64,000 bases of DNA from Photobacterium gaetbulicola Gung47 (GCA_000940995.1 CP005974.1:3348001-3412000), one strand, 5' to 3'; shown: positions 15,694-24,759, counted from the stretch's first letter. Numbers and translations are program-made. The notes: generated by a model not told the origin, from the letters alone.

Positions 15694-16403
15694 TGGTTAA
15701 CCACCCAATCCAAGTCCGGCAACATACTGCCGGGCAACTGACCGGGCAAGAGACCAGCCATCTGGTCTCTCTACACCCTGACGGCGGGCATCCTTTTGTC
15801 CACCGGCAAATGCTAGCTGCCTTTGAGGCATTAAAAGAAGCCGCCAATAAAGCAGGCTTTGACCTCCAGGTTGCCAGCGCTTTCCGCCCGTTCGAGCGCC
15901 AGCTGCTGATTTGGAACAACAAGTATACCGGCAAGCGGCCGCTGCTCGACAGCAACAGCCAACCGCTTGATCCAAGCGCTCTTACCGAGCTTGATAAAGT
16001 CCACGCGATAATGCGCTGGTCAGCCCTGCCCGGCGCAAGCCGTCATCATTGGGGCACAGATATCGATGTTTACGCTGCAAACTGTCTGCCGAAAGGTGAA
16101 CAGCTTCACCTGGAGCCGTGGGAGTACCAACCCGGAGGTCACCAAGCTGCGTTCAGCCAATGGCTCAGTGGCAATATGGCGCACTTTGGCTTCTACCTGC
16201 CCTATGCCGAAGATCGCCATGGCGTCGCCTGCGAGCCTTGGCATATCAGCTACTTCCCGGTAAGCAAATATTTACTTTCACAGCTCACACCTGACCTGCT
16301 CAAGCGCACACTTAGCCAATCAGAGCTTGCAGGAAAGTCGCACATCCTGGAAAACCTTGATAGTCTCTATAGTAGGTACATAGAGAATATCTGTGAGGTG
16401 TAA
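15693..16403 (+). CDS. M15-family D-alanyl-D-alanine carboxypeptidase-like protein
   Basis: The product of 236 residues has the VanY/M15B zinc peptidase motifs: SAFRPFERQ, SRHHWGTDIDVY (His and Asp ligands) and EPWHISY (catalytic Glu and third ligand). This family trims D-Ala from peptidoglycan stems. No clear signal peptide is seen at the N-terminus (MVNHPIQVRQHTAGQ), so the site of action is uncertain. It overlaps dapE by one base and directly precedes the DUF2897 gene, so these form one operon tied to wall metabolism. Confidence 0.85.
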   Translation: MVNHPIQVRQHTAGQLTGQETSHLVSLHPDGGHPFVHRQMLAAFEALKEAANKAGFDLQVASAFRPFERQLLIWNNKYTGKRPLLDSNSQPLDPSALTELDKVHAIMRWSALPGASRHHWGTDIDVYAANCLPKGEQLHLEPWEYQPGGHQAAFSQWLSGNMAHFGFYLPYAEDRHGVACEPWHISYFPVSKYLLSQLTPDLLKRTLSQSELAGKSHILENLDSLYSRYIENICEV

Positions 16404-16631
16404 ATGGAATGGCTACTCAACCCGTGGGTTATCAGCATCATCGTCGTGAGCGTGGTGGTCAGTAACATTGCGGCGCTGAAATACACCGCTAACATGAAAT
16501 TTGGCTACAAGGACAAGGTCAAATACATGTACGATAAAAACAAGCGCGAACAAGAACTTGATGAGCTGATCGAAAAGCAAGCGGCTAACGACGAGAACAA
16601 AGACTTAAAGAATCTCAAAGATCAGGCATAA
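16404..16631 (+). CDS. Small single-pass membrane protein, DUF2897 family
   Basis: The 75-residue product has one N-terminal membrane segment (NPWVISIIVVSVVVSNIAAL) and a charged, probably coiled-coil tail (KREQELDELIEKQ). It matches the DUF2897 family found after dapE in Vibrio and relatives (comparable in place to ypfN of enterobacteria). Function unknown. The start follows the preceding stop without a gap and a terminator follows. Confidence 0.8.
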   Translation: MEWLLNPWVISIIVVSVVVSNIAALKYTANMKFGYKDKVKYMYDKNKREQELDELIEKQAANDENKDLKNLKDQA

Positions 16632-16662
16632 AAAAACGAGAGCATCACGCTCTCGTTTTTTT
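16631..16662 (+). terminator. Rho-independent terminator of the dapE operon
   Basis: ACGAGAG and CTCTCGT pair around ATCACG and are followed by seven T residues. Confidence 0.92.
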
Positions 16663-16721
16663 ATATCTAAATCTGTCGGACTCAAAGCTATTTGGAGCAA
16701 TGAGTTCTAAGTCAGCCCACC

Positions 16722-16870
16722 AAGAACAAAGAGCAAGCACGGAGTTTATGATAGTAAATGAGCACTGCTCTACCCAACTATCATTGCTTGTTGTTTTATC
16801 TAAGCCAGTTCATGTGAGAGCCAAGAGGAAGCGCGGAGTTTACGGATGTAAATGAGCACTTCCGATGCAG
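16722..16870. repeat. Pair of dyad-containing intergenic repeats
   Basis: Two copies of a roughly 40-base unit lie in the gap between the dapE operon and proA. Each contains GGAGTTTA, six variable bases, then TAAATGAGCACT, so each holds a small palindrome (GTTTA/TAAAT-like). The first is near 16,730-16,773 and the second near 16,829-16,866, and the flanks AAGAGCAAGC and AAGAGGAAGC are also alike. The role is unknown; no gene is present in this 240-base gap. Confidence 0.6.
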
Positions 16871-16900
16871 TTATCGCATTAACTGGCGACGATAAATCAA

Positions 16901-18157
16901 TTAAGCTCGAGGGAGGTAGTCTGCGACGCCTACCCACTTATAGCTTGTCAGCTCTTCCAATCCCATCGGGCCGCGGGCATGCAGTTTCTGGGTCGATACC
17001 GCCACTTCTGCCCCTAGGCCGAATTGTGCGCCGTCGGTAAAGCGCGTTGACGCATTCACATAAACTGCCGCTGAGCCTGCTGCATTAACGAAACGCTCTG
17101 CCGCCATCAAATCATTGGTCATGATGGCATCTGAATGGCTGGCGTTATGCTTACGCATATGGGCGATGGCCTCTTCCACGTCTTTGACGATCTTGATCCC
17201 GAGGGTAAAGCTTAACCATTCGGTATCATAGTCACCTTCGGCGACACGGCGCAAGCTTGCTGCTTTGCCTTCCAGTAACTCGTAGGCATTTTCGTCAGCG
17301 ACCATGTCAACATTGCTGCTGTTCAGGCGTTCAGCCAAACGAGGTAAGAAAGCTTCTGCAACCTTCTCGTGTACCAGCAGGGTGTCCAGCGCATTACAGG
17401 CCGACGGACGCTGCACCTTGGCATTCTCTACCACGTCCAATGTGCGGGAAAGATCAGCGGTTGCGTCAACGTAAACATGGCTAATACCGAAACCACCGAT
17501 GATCACCGGGATGGTGCTGTTCTCCTTGCACATCTTGTGTAGGCCCGCACCGCCGCGAGGGATGATCATATCGACATACTGATCCATCTTCAGCAACTGG
17601 GAAACCAGTTCTCGGTCTGGCTTTTCGATATACTGCACCGATGCCGTTGGCAAGCCGGCTTTCTCCAGTGCCACCTGGATCACCTTGACCAGCTCCATAT
17701 TGGAGTGGAAGGTTTCACGGCCGCCGCGCAGGATACTGGCATTGCCGGTTTTCAAGCACAATGCCGCAATATCAATGGTGACGTTCGGACGCGCTTCATA
17801 GATCACGCCAACCACCCCGAGAGGGACGCGACGGCGGCTAAGGCGCATGCCGTTTTCCAGCACCTTGCTGTCCAGTTCGGCCCCGACCGGATCATTTAGG
17901 CTGATCACATTTCGGACATCGTTGGCAATCCCCGCCAGACGCTCGGCATTAAGCAGCAGGCGATCCACCAAGGCATCTGTCATGCCCGCTTCTTTGGCAG
18001 CGGCGATATCTTTGGCGTTGGCCGCCAAAATCACATCTTGGTTGGCTTCTAGCTCATCGGCGATCACAGCCAATGCGCGATTTTTCTGTTCGGTTGCTGC
18101 TGTTGCGAGTTCAAAGGCAGCCTGTTGCGCCGCTTGGCCCATCAGTTGAAGATTCAT
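16901..18157 (-). CDS. proA: Gamma-glutamyl phosphate reductase
   Basis: ProA reduces gamma-glutamyl phosphate with NADPH to glutamate semialdehyde, the second step of proline synthesis. The 418-residue product has the aldehyde dehydrogenase-like fold with GVIYEARPNVT, the cysteine region VQRPSACNALDTLLVH (catalytic Cys) and the C-terminal RFTDGAQFGLGAEVAVSTQKLHARGPMG. It lies 28 bases after proB in the same direction. Length is normal. Confidence 0.97.
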   Translation of the reverse strand: MNLQLMGQAAQQAAFELATAATEQKNRALAVIADELEANQDVILAANAKDIAAAKEAGMTDALVDRLLLNAERLAGIANDVRNVISLNDPVGAELDSKVLENGMRLSRRRVPLGVVGVIYEARPNVTIDIAALCLKTGNASILRGGRETFHSNMELVKVIQVALEKAGLPTASVQYIEKPDRELVSQLLKMDQYVDMIIPRGGAGLHKMCKENSTIPVIIGGFGISHVYVDATADLSRTLDVVENAKVQRPSACNALDTLLVHEKVAEAFLPRLAERLNSSNVDMVADENAYELLEGKAASLRRVAEGDYDTEWLSFTLGIKIVKDVEEAIAHMRKHNASHSDAIMTNDLMAAERFVNAAGSAAVYVNASTRFTDGAQFGLGAEVAVSTQKLHARGPMGLEELTSYKWVGVADYLPRA

Positions 18158-18185
18158 ATTCTTTCCCTTACGGTTTCAATAGGTG

Positions 18186-19376
18186 TCAGATAACGACCAA
18201 GTCGTCTCGGTGTACAGCAACTGGGCCATATTCATAACCCAACACCTGATAAATATCCTGGCTGTGTTTGCCGGCAATTTTCGCCAGATCTTTGCTTGAG
18301 TAACGACTGATCCCTCGGGCAAGCAACTCACCTTGGATATTGAAGATCCGAGCCACTTCACCACGCTCGAACTCGCCTTTTACTTCGCTGATCCCCTTCG
18401 ACAGCAGGCTACTACCGCGCAACTGCACGGCCGCCGCTGCTCCTGGGTCAATCACGATATCACCAGCCGGCGGAGGCCCAGCTAAAATCCAGCGCTTACG
18501 GCTTTCCAGCGGCGATTCCAACGGCAAGAAGCGAGTCCCCACCGACGTGCCCTGGGCCAAGTCAGCCACTACATCGGGACGGCTGCCAGCGGCGATGATC
18601 ACTTCGATACCGGCACGGCGGGCAACATCCGCTGCCTGCAGTTTGGTTGCCATACCACCGGTACCAAGACCACCGACACTGCCACCGGCAATCTTGCGCA
18701 GGGTTTCATCGATGGTATGCACCTCACGGATCAACTCGGCCTCTGGGTTATCGCGCGGATCCGCGGTGAACAGCCCCGGCTGGTCGGTGAGCAGCAATAG
18801 CTTGTCGGCCCCCGCCAAAATGCCAACCAGCGCCGAAAGGTTGTCGTTATCCCCCACTTTGATCTCTGTCGTGGCAACCGCGTCGTTCTCATTGACGACC
18901 GGGATAATCCCATTGTCCAGCAGGGCAACAATCATGTCGCGGGCATTGAGGTAGCGTTCGCGATCGTCGAGATCGGCACGGGTCAGCAGCATCTGCCCGA
19001 CATGCAGGCCGTAAATGCCAAACAAACTCTCCCATTCCTGGATCAGGCGGCTCTGGCCAACCGCTGCCAAAAGCTGTTTGCTGGCCATGTTTTTGGGCAG
19101 TTCGGGGTATCCTAAATGTTCGCGGCCGGCGGCAATAGCACCGGAAGTTACGATAATGACTTTGTGGCCCTGACGGCGCAACTGGGCGCACTGACGAACC
19201 AACTCAACCATATGGGCACGATCCAGCTTCAGCGTACCACCCGTCAATACGCTGGTACCCAGCTTGACGACGATAGTCTGTGGACGGTGCTTAACCTCTT
19301 GGTTTTGAGACCCATCTCTGGAATCTGCGGTTACCAAGTTCTTGTTTTGCTCATTTAGGATATTTGTCTCTGCCAT
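18186..19376 (-). CDS. proB: Glutamate 5-kinase
   Basis: ProB phosphorylates glutamate with ATP, the regulated first step of proline synthesis, and channels the product to ProA. The amino-acid kinase domain starts with TIVVKLGTSVLTGG and includes VTSGAIAAGREHLG and the GGLGTGGMATKLQAA loop; a C-terminal PUA domain (about residues 300-396) follows. The ATG at 19,376 gives 396 residues with about 33 extra N-terminal residues compared with the E. coli enzyme; no strong ribosome binding site marks this or the TTG at 19,418, so the start is uncertain. Confidence 0.95.
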   Translation of the reverse strand: MAETNILNEQNKNLVTADSRDGSQNQEVKHRPQTIVVKLGTSVLTGGTLKLDRAHMVELVRQCAQLRRQGHKVIIVTSGAIAAGREHLGYPELPKNMASKQLLAAVGQSRLIQEWESLFGIYGLHVGQMLLTRADLDDRERYLNARDMIVALLDNGIIPVVNENDAVATTEIKVGDNDNLSALVGILAGADKLLLLTDQPGLFTADPRDNPEAELIREVHTIDETLRKIAGGSVGGLGTGGMATKLQAADVARRAGIEVIIAAGSRPDVVADLAQGTSVGTRFLPLESPLESRKRWILAGPPPAGDIVIDPGAAAAVQLRGSSLLSKGISEVKGEFERGEVARIFNIQGELLARGISRYSSKDLAKIAGKHSQDIYQVLGYEYGPVAVHRDDLVVI

Positions 19377-19435
19377 GGGGATAAAACAAAAAGAATAAGT
19401 AGAATGATGTTGTATCAATACCCTCTATAAATCAC

Positions 19436-19468
19436 AAGAAAAATGCGCCAACTAGGCGCATTTTTCTT
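19436..19468. terminator. Terminator after crl, before proB
   Basis: AAGAAAAATGCGCC and GGCGCATTTTTCTT form a long stem with T runs in both directions. On the minus strand it ends the crl transcript. Confidence 0.85.
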
Positions 19469-19490
19469 CATTTAAGCTAAGGCTTAATAA

Positions 19491-19895
19491 TTAGGCAACA
19501 CTGCCAAGCTCTGGCTCTTTCAAGACTTTTGAAGGCGATAGCGTCAGTTCGAACTCATCTTGCAACAAACCTTCCAATTTCGGATAAAAATCCTCTAACG
19601 TTTGCTGCACCGCTTTCTCATGTTTAGCCGGCACCGGATCAGCCACCCACTCACCCGCATCGTTGTAGCGCCCAAAGCCGTAATGGTACTCAAAGCCTTG
19701 TTCGTTAGCTTCAATAATGAACCACCAGCCCCAGAATTCACGCTCTTCCGGGGCCTTTTTGGCACTGACACAACTCGAGAGGCAATCAAAGAAGAAGTGC
19801 CCATCAGAGGACAGAGGCTGACGCAAGTATGGTCCCAAGGCCGTCAACTTTGTCATCAAACGCCCGTGTGGCGGGAAAGTCTTTTCTTTCGTCAT
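19491..19895 (-). CDS. crl: Sigma factor-binding protein Crl
   Basis: Crl binds the stationary-phase sigma factor RpoS and helps it join core RNA polymerase. The product has the family core: LTALGPYLRQP, FFFDCLSSCV and the hallmark EREFWGWWF. I chose the ATG at 19,895 because GGAG lies 6 bases upstream; two more ATGs lie 6 and 12 bases further out. Its place between frsA and proB is conserved in gamma-proteobacteria. Confidence 0.93.
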   Translation of the reverse strand: MTKEKTFPPHGRLMTKLTALGPYLRQPLSSDGHFFFDCLSSCVSAKKAPEEREFWGWWFIIEANEQGFEYHYGFGRYNDAGEWVADPVPAKHEKAVQQTLEDFYPKLEGLLQDEFELTLSPSKVLKEPELGSVA

Positions 19896-19997
19896 AATCA
19901 TCTCCATCCCTAGCAATCATTAACCTTTTCCATTTAAGCCGTAAACCGCTCATTTGGCAACAATTTATTTACAAGGCGCACAATTTGACAACTTGGC

Positions 19998-21272
19998 TTA
20001 CTCTGCAAGCTTCTCCTTGAGCCAGTCCACTACTGTCGTCATCGCCCGGTGGTAGCCGTCGTGCAACGGCTTGTCCGGCAGGGTCACCGCCTTGCCACCA
20101 CGGCTCGACATAGCGATAAGTTGATTGTCAAACTCCGAGCAGACAGGATCGCTCTTAAGGCCAATACCCAGCATCGGCAAGTCGATCTTGCGACGGCCCA
20201 GTAGGCCCTGGTTCTTGAGTGACCACGCTGGCAGATGAGACAACAGGCTGGTCTTTGACACCCCATTCTTCCCTAACCGTGAGGCAATCATATCCAGATA
20301 CATGCGAGGCATGGCATCCAGCCGCTTGGGATCGGCCAGACCACTATGAATGATACCGCCAATACTGACACAGGTTTTCAAACGGGTAGGTTCAAGGAAA
20401 CCGAGCCGAATCGCGGCATTACCGCCAAAGCGCAGCCCAAGCATTGCTATCCGGGTATGGTCAACCCACGGCACGTCCTTAACTTGCTGCAACAAGGCCT
20501 GATGGAGGCGGCTGGTATCTTCGGTCAGCGACCAATGGCTGCTGTGGCCGACAGACGGCATATCCAAAGTGATCATCGCAAAGCCTGCTGGTCCGAAGTA
20601 TTTTTGGTACAGCCGCAGCAAATCCGACTGCAACATATCCAGCCCGCCACTAACGATGACCGTTGGAAGCAGCTTGTCGGTACGCGGCAGGTGGATAAAC
20701 GCCTGGAACGTCTTGTTCTCGTACTTGACATCAATGGTGCGCATTTGATGCGGCAGGCTATCCATGGCATCTCGGTAGGCCTGGTTGGCTTGCAACTCAG
20801 CCTGGGCGGCCAAGTCGTCCCCCTTAAGGTGTGGGTAGGCACCGATACTGTAATACATACTGGCAGTGATGAGTTGTTCGGCGGCTTTTTCCTTCTCGCC
20901 TTGTTCAAGCAACGCCCGCGCGGCCTTATGGTACATGGCACCTGACTGGCACCACTCATACACCCAGTTACCCGGTTTGTAGCCAATAACGGTATCGAGC
21001 AAATCATCACGGGTTCGCGGCGCTTCGGAATTGGCGATTCTTGCTAGAATCGCCTCCAGTTCAATCGGATCGATCCCCTGCCAGATCCATTGCGGGCGGC
21101 GCATCACCCGATACCAACCGATCTCGGTATCACCATCCAGCGCACTGTGGATTGGGGCATCGACGACATGGGCCAACTTCACTAGGCTCGATGTTTCTTT
21201 GGATGTTTGCCTAGGGGCAAAGAGCTTTTCGGACAGATTGGTTTTGGACGGTTCGGACACGTTCTGCTCCAT
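19998..21272 (-). CDS. frsA: Esterase FrsA
   Basis: FrsA is an alpha/beta-hydrolase that in enterobacteria and Vibrio has been linked to the shift between respiration and fermentation. The product of about 424 residues has the typical N-terminal part (WYRVMRRPQWIWQGIDPIELE) and a hydrolase domain with DMPSVGHSS and GLRFGGNAAIRLG. The start at 21,272 (MEQNVSEPSK) is chosen by comparison with family length; an upstream start 18 bases earlier is possible. Neighbours crl and gpt match the usual order. Confidence 0.93.
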   Translation of the reverse strand: MEQNVSEPSKTNLSEKLFAPRQTSKETSSLVKLAHVVDAPIHSALDGDTEIGWYRVMRRPQWIWQGIDPIELEAILARIANSEAPRTRDDLLDTVIGYKPGNWVYEWCQSGAMYHKAARALLEQGEKEKAAEQLITASMYYSIGAYPHLKGDDLAAQAELQANQAYRDAMDSLPHQMRTIDVKYENKTFQAFIHLPRTDKLLPTVIVSGGLDMLQSDLLRLYQKYFGPAGFAMITLDMPSVGHSSHWSLTEDTSRLHQALLQQVKDVPWVDHTRIAMLGLRFGGNAAIRLGFLEPTRLKTCVSIGGIIHSGLADPKRLDAMPRMYLDMIASRLGKNGVSKTSLLSHLPAWSLKNQGLLGRRKIDLPMLGIGLKSDPVCSEFDNQLIAMSSRGGKAVTLPDKPLHDGYHRAMTTVVDWLKEKLAE

Positions 21273-21512
21273 TTCGGTTTGCACACACATTCAATGCAGA
21301 CTTGAGCACTTCCGGTCTATGGCAAAGCACGCTATTCCGGTTCAGTCTAAAGGTGTGCTTATTGTGTTTATATTTTTAAAGTATACCACCCAACAGGTAC
21401 TTACTGTATGAGCCGTTAGACAATTCCCATGAGTTGCACAAGCGTTACTGGGGAAATGCCAGGACTAAGCTATGCTTTTACTTACCAATCAGTACTTCAT
21501 ACGGTGGTAAGT

Positions 21513-21809
21513 ATGCGATATGTCTTTTGCCTAGTTGTTTCGCTTCTCTTCTCTTCATCGGTCCTCGCTTTTGGCAGTGGTGGCTCCTTGGGTGCCAACC
21601 CTGGCGAAGCATCGGGCGCGGTGAATGCCAAAACCCCATTATGTCTTGACGCCTCCGGTGAGCGTATACCCGATAGCTACCAGATCAAATATCAGCGCCA
21701 ATGCGAAATCACCGGTAACACCATGGTTGATATCATCAACTACAACAACTATTACCGCAATAAGCCCAGTGGGGAATCCCTATCGGATATCAAGACCAAA
21801 GCCAGCTAA
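21513..21809 (+). CDS. Small secreted protein of unknown function
   Basis: ATG at 21,513 gives 98 residues with a clear signal peptide (MRYVFCLVVSLLFSSSVLA, cleavage after LAF or VLA). The mature part is Gly- and Asn-rich with two cysteines about 17 residues apart (TPLCLDA and QRQCEIT), which could form a disulphide in the periplasm. The frame is open back to 21,429 but that part does not look coding. It converges on gpt with a shared terminator. I do not recognise the family. Confidence 0.65.
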   Translation: MRYVFCLVVSLLFSSSVLAFGSGGSLGANPGEASGAVNAKTPLCLDASGERIPDSYQIKYQRQCEITGNTMVDIINYNNYYRNKPSGESLSDIKTKAS

Positions 21810-21830
21810 CCCAGTGAAGTTACCGGCATA

Positions 21831-21857
21831 AAAAAAGGAGCCTTTAGGCTCCTTTTT
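21831..21857. terminator. Bidirectional terminator between convergent genes
   Basis: AAAAAGGAGCC and GGCTCCTTTTT pair around TTTA. It serves both the small secreted protein gene and gpt. Confidence 0.9.
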
Positions 21858-21875
21858 AACTCGTTGTCAGTAATA

Positions 21876-22334
21876 TTATTGCTTCGCGATTGGATCAACA
21901 AATGTTACTGCCATATCCCATGGCTGCTCAATCCAAGTTTCCTGCGGGATATCAACAACGTAGTCATCAACCAGGTGCTTACCAGCAGGCTTCGCACATA
22001 CAGTTACGAATTTTGCTTTAGGGTACATTTGACGGATCATTTCCGCCGTACCGCCAGTGTCCACCAGATCATCGATAACGATGAAACCTTCACCATCACC
22101 TTCAGCTTGTTTCAACACTTTCATATCACGCTGGTGATCATGGTCGTAGCTAGAGATACATACAGTATCAACATAACGAATACCAAGTTCACGCGCCAAG
22201 ATTGCTGATGGAACCAGGCCACCACGACTAACGGCAATGATACCTTTCCACTGATCGGCAGGAAGCAATTTCTCTGCTAGCTGGCGGGTATACATTTGCA
22301 TGTTGTCCCAAGTGATGATGAACTTATTACTCAT
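21876..22334 (-). CDS. gpt: Xanthine-guanine phosphoribosyltransferase
   Basis: Gpt salvages guanine, xanthine and hypoxanthine by joining them to PRPP. The 152-residue product has the PRPP-binding motif VIDDLVDTGGTAE, the ISRGG-type loop as VSRGGLVPSAILARELG, and DNMQMYTRQLAEKL at the N-terminus. Size matches the enterobacterial enzyme. A purine permease gene follows upstream in the same direction, a sensible functional pair. Confidence 0.96.
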   Translation of the reverse strand: MSNKFIITWDNMQMYTRQLAEKLLPADQWKGIIAVSRGGLVPSAILARELGIRYVDTVCISSYDHDHQRDMKVLKQAEGDGEGFIVIDDLVDTGGTAEMIRQMYPKAKFVTVCAKPAGKHLVDDYVVDIPQETWIEQPWDMAVTFVDPIAKQ

Positions 22335-22387
22335 ATCCGATGAACCTCTGAGTCAGCAGAAAAACTGCTGTATGTATTTATTTACTG

Positions 22388-23677
22388 TTATAGAAAAATA
22401 ATCTTAGCAACGAATAGGGCAGCAATGACCCAAACGCTAATATTTACATCGCGACCTTTGCCACTCATTGTCTTAACGGCAGCGTAGGTGATAAAGCCAA
22501 GGCCAATACCTTCAGCGATGGAGTATGTTAACGGCATCAGTAGGCAAACTACAACTACTGGTGCTGCTTCTGTTAAGTCGCGCCAATCAACACTCACCAA
22601 ACCCGACATCATCAGGATGGCGACATAGAACAGGGCACCTGCTGTCGCATAGGCAGGCACCATACCTGCTAGCGGGGCAAAGAACAATGCCAACAGGAAC
22701 AAAACGCCAACCGTCACAGCGGTAAGGCCGGTGCGGCCGCCAACAGCCACACCCGATACGCTCTCAACGTAAGAGGTCGTGTTCGATGTACCTAATACCG
22801 CTCCCACTGAAGTCGCCGTACTGTCGGCCAATAGTGCACGGTTTAGACGAGGTAGCTTACCGTCTTTGTCGATCAGCTCTGCTTTGGTTGCGACACCGAC
22901 CAAGGTGCCCGCAGTGTCGAACAGGTCGACGAACAAGAACGCGAACACAACTGAAATCAAGCCTACTTCCAATGCTCCGGAGAAATCCATCTGCATGAAC
23001 GTTGGGGCAATGCTCGGTGGTGCCGACACAATACCGGCATAGCTCACTTCGCCCACCAGCACACTGATTGCGGTAACCGCCAGAATGGCAATCAGTACCG
23101 CCGCTTTGTAACCACGGTGCACTAGGGCAATGGTCAGGAAGAAACCAAGTGACGCCATTGCCGCCGGGAAGCTAGTGAAATCGCCAACCTGCACCAGAGT
23201 CGCAGGGTTATCAACGACAATACCTGAGCTTTGCAGGGCGATAAACGCCAGGAACAAACCAATACCCGCCGAGATCCCGATACGCAGCGCATGAGGAATT
23301 GAGTTGATAATCCACTCTCGCACCTTCAGTACACTCAGGGCAATAAAACACAGGCCGGACAAGAATACCGCCGCAAGCGCAACCTGCCACGTGTGGCCCA
23401 TTCCCAGCACCACACCGTAGGTGAAAAACGCATTCAGGCCCATCCCCGGCGCCTGAGCCACTGGGTAGTTAGCCACAAAGCCCATGATGAAACAGCCCAC
23501 AACCGCAGCCAGACAGGTCGCAACAAATACCGCGCCTTGGTCCATACCCGTCGCCGACAGCATAGATGGGTTTACAAAAATGATGTAAGCCATCGTCAAG
23601 AAGGTAGTCAGACCCGCTAGCAGCTCAGTACGTACATCGGTACCGTTCTCTTTGAGTTTAAAAAGTTTCTCAAGCAT
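22388..23677 (-). CDS. Purine permease of the NCS2/AzgA family
   Basis: The 429-residue inner-membrane protein has about 13 hydrophobic segments and the AzgA-type motifs GLTTFLTMAYIIFVNP, APGMGLNAFF and ATCLAAVVGC; LFDTAGTLVGVA and TSVGAVLGTSNTTSYVES lie mid-protein. Relatives import adenine, guanine or hypoxanthine with protons; the exact substrate cannot be read here. AAGGA lies 8 bases before the ATG at 23,677. A PurR-like operator upstream suggests purine control, and gpt is adjacent downstream. Confidence 0.9.
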   Translation of the reverse strand: MLEKLFKLKENGTDVRTELLAGLTTFLTMAYIIFVNPSMLSATGMDQGAVFVATCLAAVVGCFIMGFVANYPVAQAPGMGLNAFFTYGVVLGMGHTWQVALAAVFLSGLCFIALSVLKVREWIINSIPHALRIGISAGIGLFLAFIALQSSGIVVDNPATLVQVGDFTSFPAAMASLGFFLTIALVHRGYKAAVLIAILAVTAISVLVGEVSYAGIVSAPPSIAPTFMQMDFSGALEVGLISVVFAFLFVDLFDTAGTLVGVATKAELIDKDGKLPRLNRALLADSTATSVGAVLGTSNTTSYVESVSGVAVGGRTGLTAVTVGVLFLLALFFAPLAGMVPAYATAGALFYVAILMMSGLVSVDWRDLTEAAPVVVVCLLMPLTYSIAEGIGLGFITYAAVKTMSGKGRDVNISVWVIAALFVAKIIFL

Positions 23678-23775
23678 TGCTCTCGATTCCTTGGAGATAT
23701 TAAGCAATTGATATTGGTTTAAGGGATGAGCCGAAGCCGGTTCTCGGTTTCCACACATCACGAATTTTCAACAAA

Positions 23776-23791
23776 TAGAAAACGATTGCGT
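23776..23791 (-). promoter_or_regulatory. PurR box before the purine permease gene
   Basis: On the minus strand the sequence ACGCAATCGTTTTCTA matches the PurR consensus ANGCAANCGNTTNCNT at all but the last defined base. A possible -10 box (TATAAT, minus strand, 23,809-23,814) lies just upstream, so repressor binding would block transcription start or early elongation. Confidence 0.75.
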
Positions 23792-24132
23792 CCCTATTTT
23801 GGGTGGCGATTATATGCTCGATAATTGTCAATTTCCAGTAAATAACGCAATTATCATCAACGAATACAATCAACCGAATAAAAAACCAACCAAGCAATAT
23901 GAACTTGAAATTTAAACCAATAAAAACAACAACTTGAAATTTTAACAGCGCGGCTACATTTTGTTCAATTAATATTTTCCACCTATGCGCAATCGTTAAT
24001 ATCCACCATGAAATTGCATGAATTAACAGTTAACAGCAGATGTAATCGAATACACCTCAAAGGCATAAAATAAAGCTATCGTTAACGCCGGGAGGTATGA
24101 CTGACAAAAACAGCTTGATGGTTCAAGAAGAC
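23792..24132. other. AT-rich non-coding region
   Basis: Apart from the promoter signals of the purine permease I see nothing defined here. A plus-strand frame of 64 codons at 24,097-24,291 crosses a minus-strand terminator and is probably not a gene, although GGGAGG lies directly before its ATG. Confidence 0.4.
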
Positions 24133-24164
24133 AAAAAAAACGCCACTCCAACTGGAAGTGGCGT
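24133..24164 (-). terminator. Terminator of the minus-strand small gene
   Basis: Read on the minus strand, ACGCCACT and AGTGGCGT pair around a short loop and are followed by eight T residues. It ends a transcript coming from about 24,524. Confidence 0.8.
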
Positions 24165-24287
24165 CAAGAATGTGACTAAAACCGAAATGCGGTTTCAAGA
24201 AATTCTTAAAGAAAGGGGGGTGAACAAAAAAAAATTGACCACTCAGATCCTGCCCGGCAATGTAGAGAACCAAGCAAGACGCAAGAA

Positions 24288-24377
24288 TTAGTAGCCGAAC
24301 GAGCTTGGGTATTTAAAGTTACCGGTGTATACAGCGCGGTTGTTCCAAAACTTGTTTACAGATTCAAATACTTTCAT
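24288..24377 (-). CDS. Probable 29-residue small protein
   Basis: The minus-strand ATG at 24,377 follows AAGGTG by 6 bases and opens a 29-codon frame beginning MKVFESVNKFWNN and ending YPSSFGY. A good promoter lies 150 bases upstream (TTGAAA, 17 bases, TATAGT) and a terminator 120 bases downstream, so this is a complete transcription unit. The frame is open upstream to a possible 63-codon version starting MSPRYRLQ, but that start lacks spacing from a ribosome binding site. No family is recognised. The composition is aromatic and without a membrane segment. Confidence 0.5.
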   Translation of the reverse strand: MKVFESVNKFWNNRAVYTGNFKYPSSFGY

Positions 24378-24407
24378 TTTTATCACCTTAACTATTAAGC
24401 AATGACT

Positions 24408-24422
24408 ACACGTTGTACGTGT
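24408..24422. promoter_or_regulatory. Perfect palindrome in the leader of the small gene
   Basis: ACACGTTGTACGTGT has two 6-base arms around TTG. It lies in the leader of the small minus-strand gene and may be a protein-binding site or a weak hairpin. Confidence 0.4.
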
Positions 24423-24528
24423 TTGGCCGTCTTGGCCTGACTTAAACTCGGTTCCTTGGAGGCGATATCTCGGGCTCATCCTAGAGCAAAATTTTTGTGT
24501 CGTTCGTCTTCGTTCAGAAGATGGTGAA

Positions 24529-24557
24529 ACTATACCCTTGCCGTAATAAACTTTCAA
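24529..24557 (-). promoter_or_regulatory. Promoter of the minus-strand small gene
   Basis: On the minus strand TTGAAA (24,552-24,557) and TATAGT (24,529-24,534) are separated by exactly 17 bases, close to the sigma-70 consensus. The leader to the small gene is about 150 bases. The rest of the gap up to 24,759 shows no gene. Confidence 0.65.
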
Positions 24558-24759
24558 GCATTTTCTTTAACCTCGTCACACTTTTGCCGTTATTGAGTGT
24601 TAGAACAACAAAAACTGTAATTAAGTTACAGCGCGGGCGCTCACATTTTCACTCCTTTGCGACCAAAGTGTAACCCCTCCCCCCTTGAACTACTACATAG
24701 TTACAACATATCTTATTCAACCATGCGCAGAGCTAAAACTACAATGAATGAGGGATAAC

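Noticed and set aside
24097..24291. Plus-strand frame of 64 codons preceded by GGGAGG
   Set aside because: The frame crosses a strong minus-strand terminator hairpin, and the ribosome-like site is too close to the ATG (one base).
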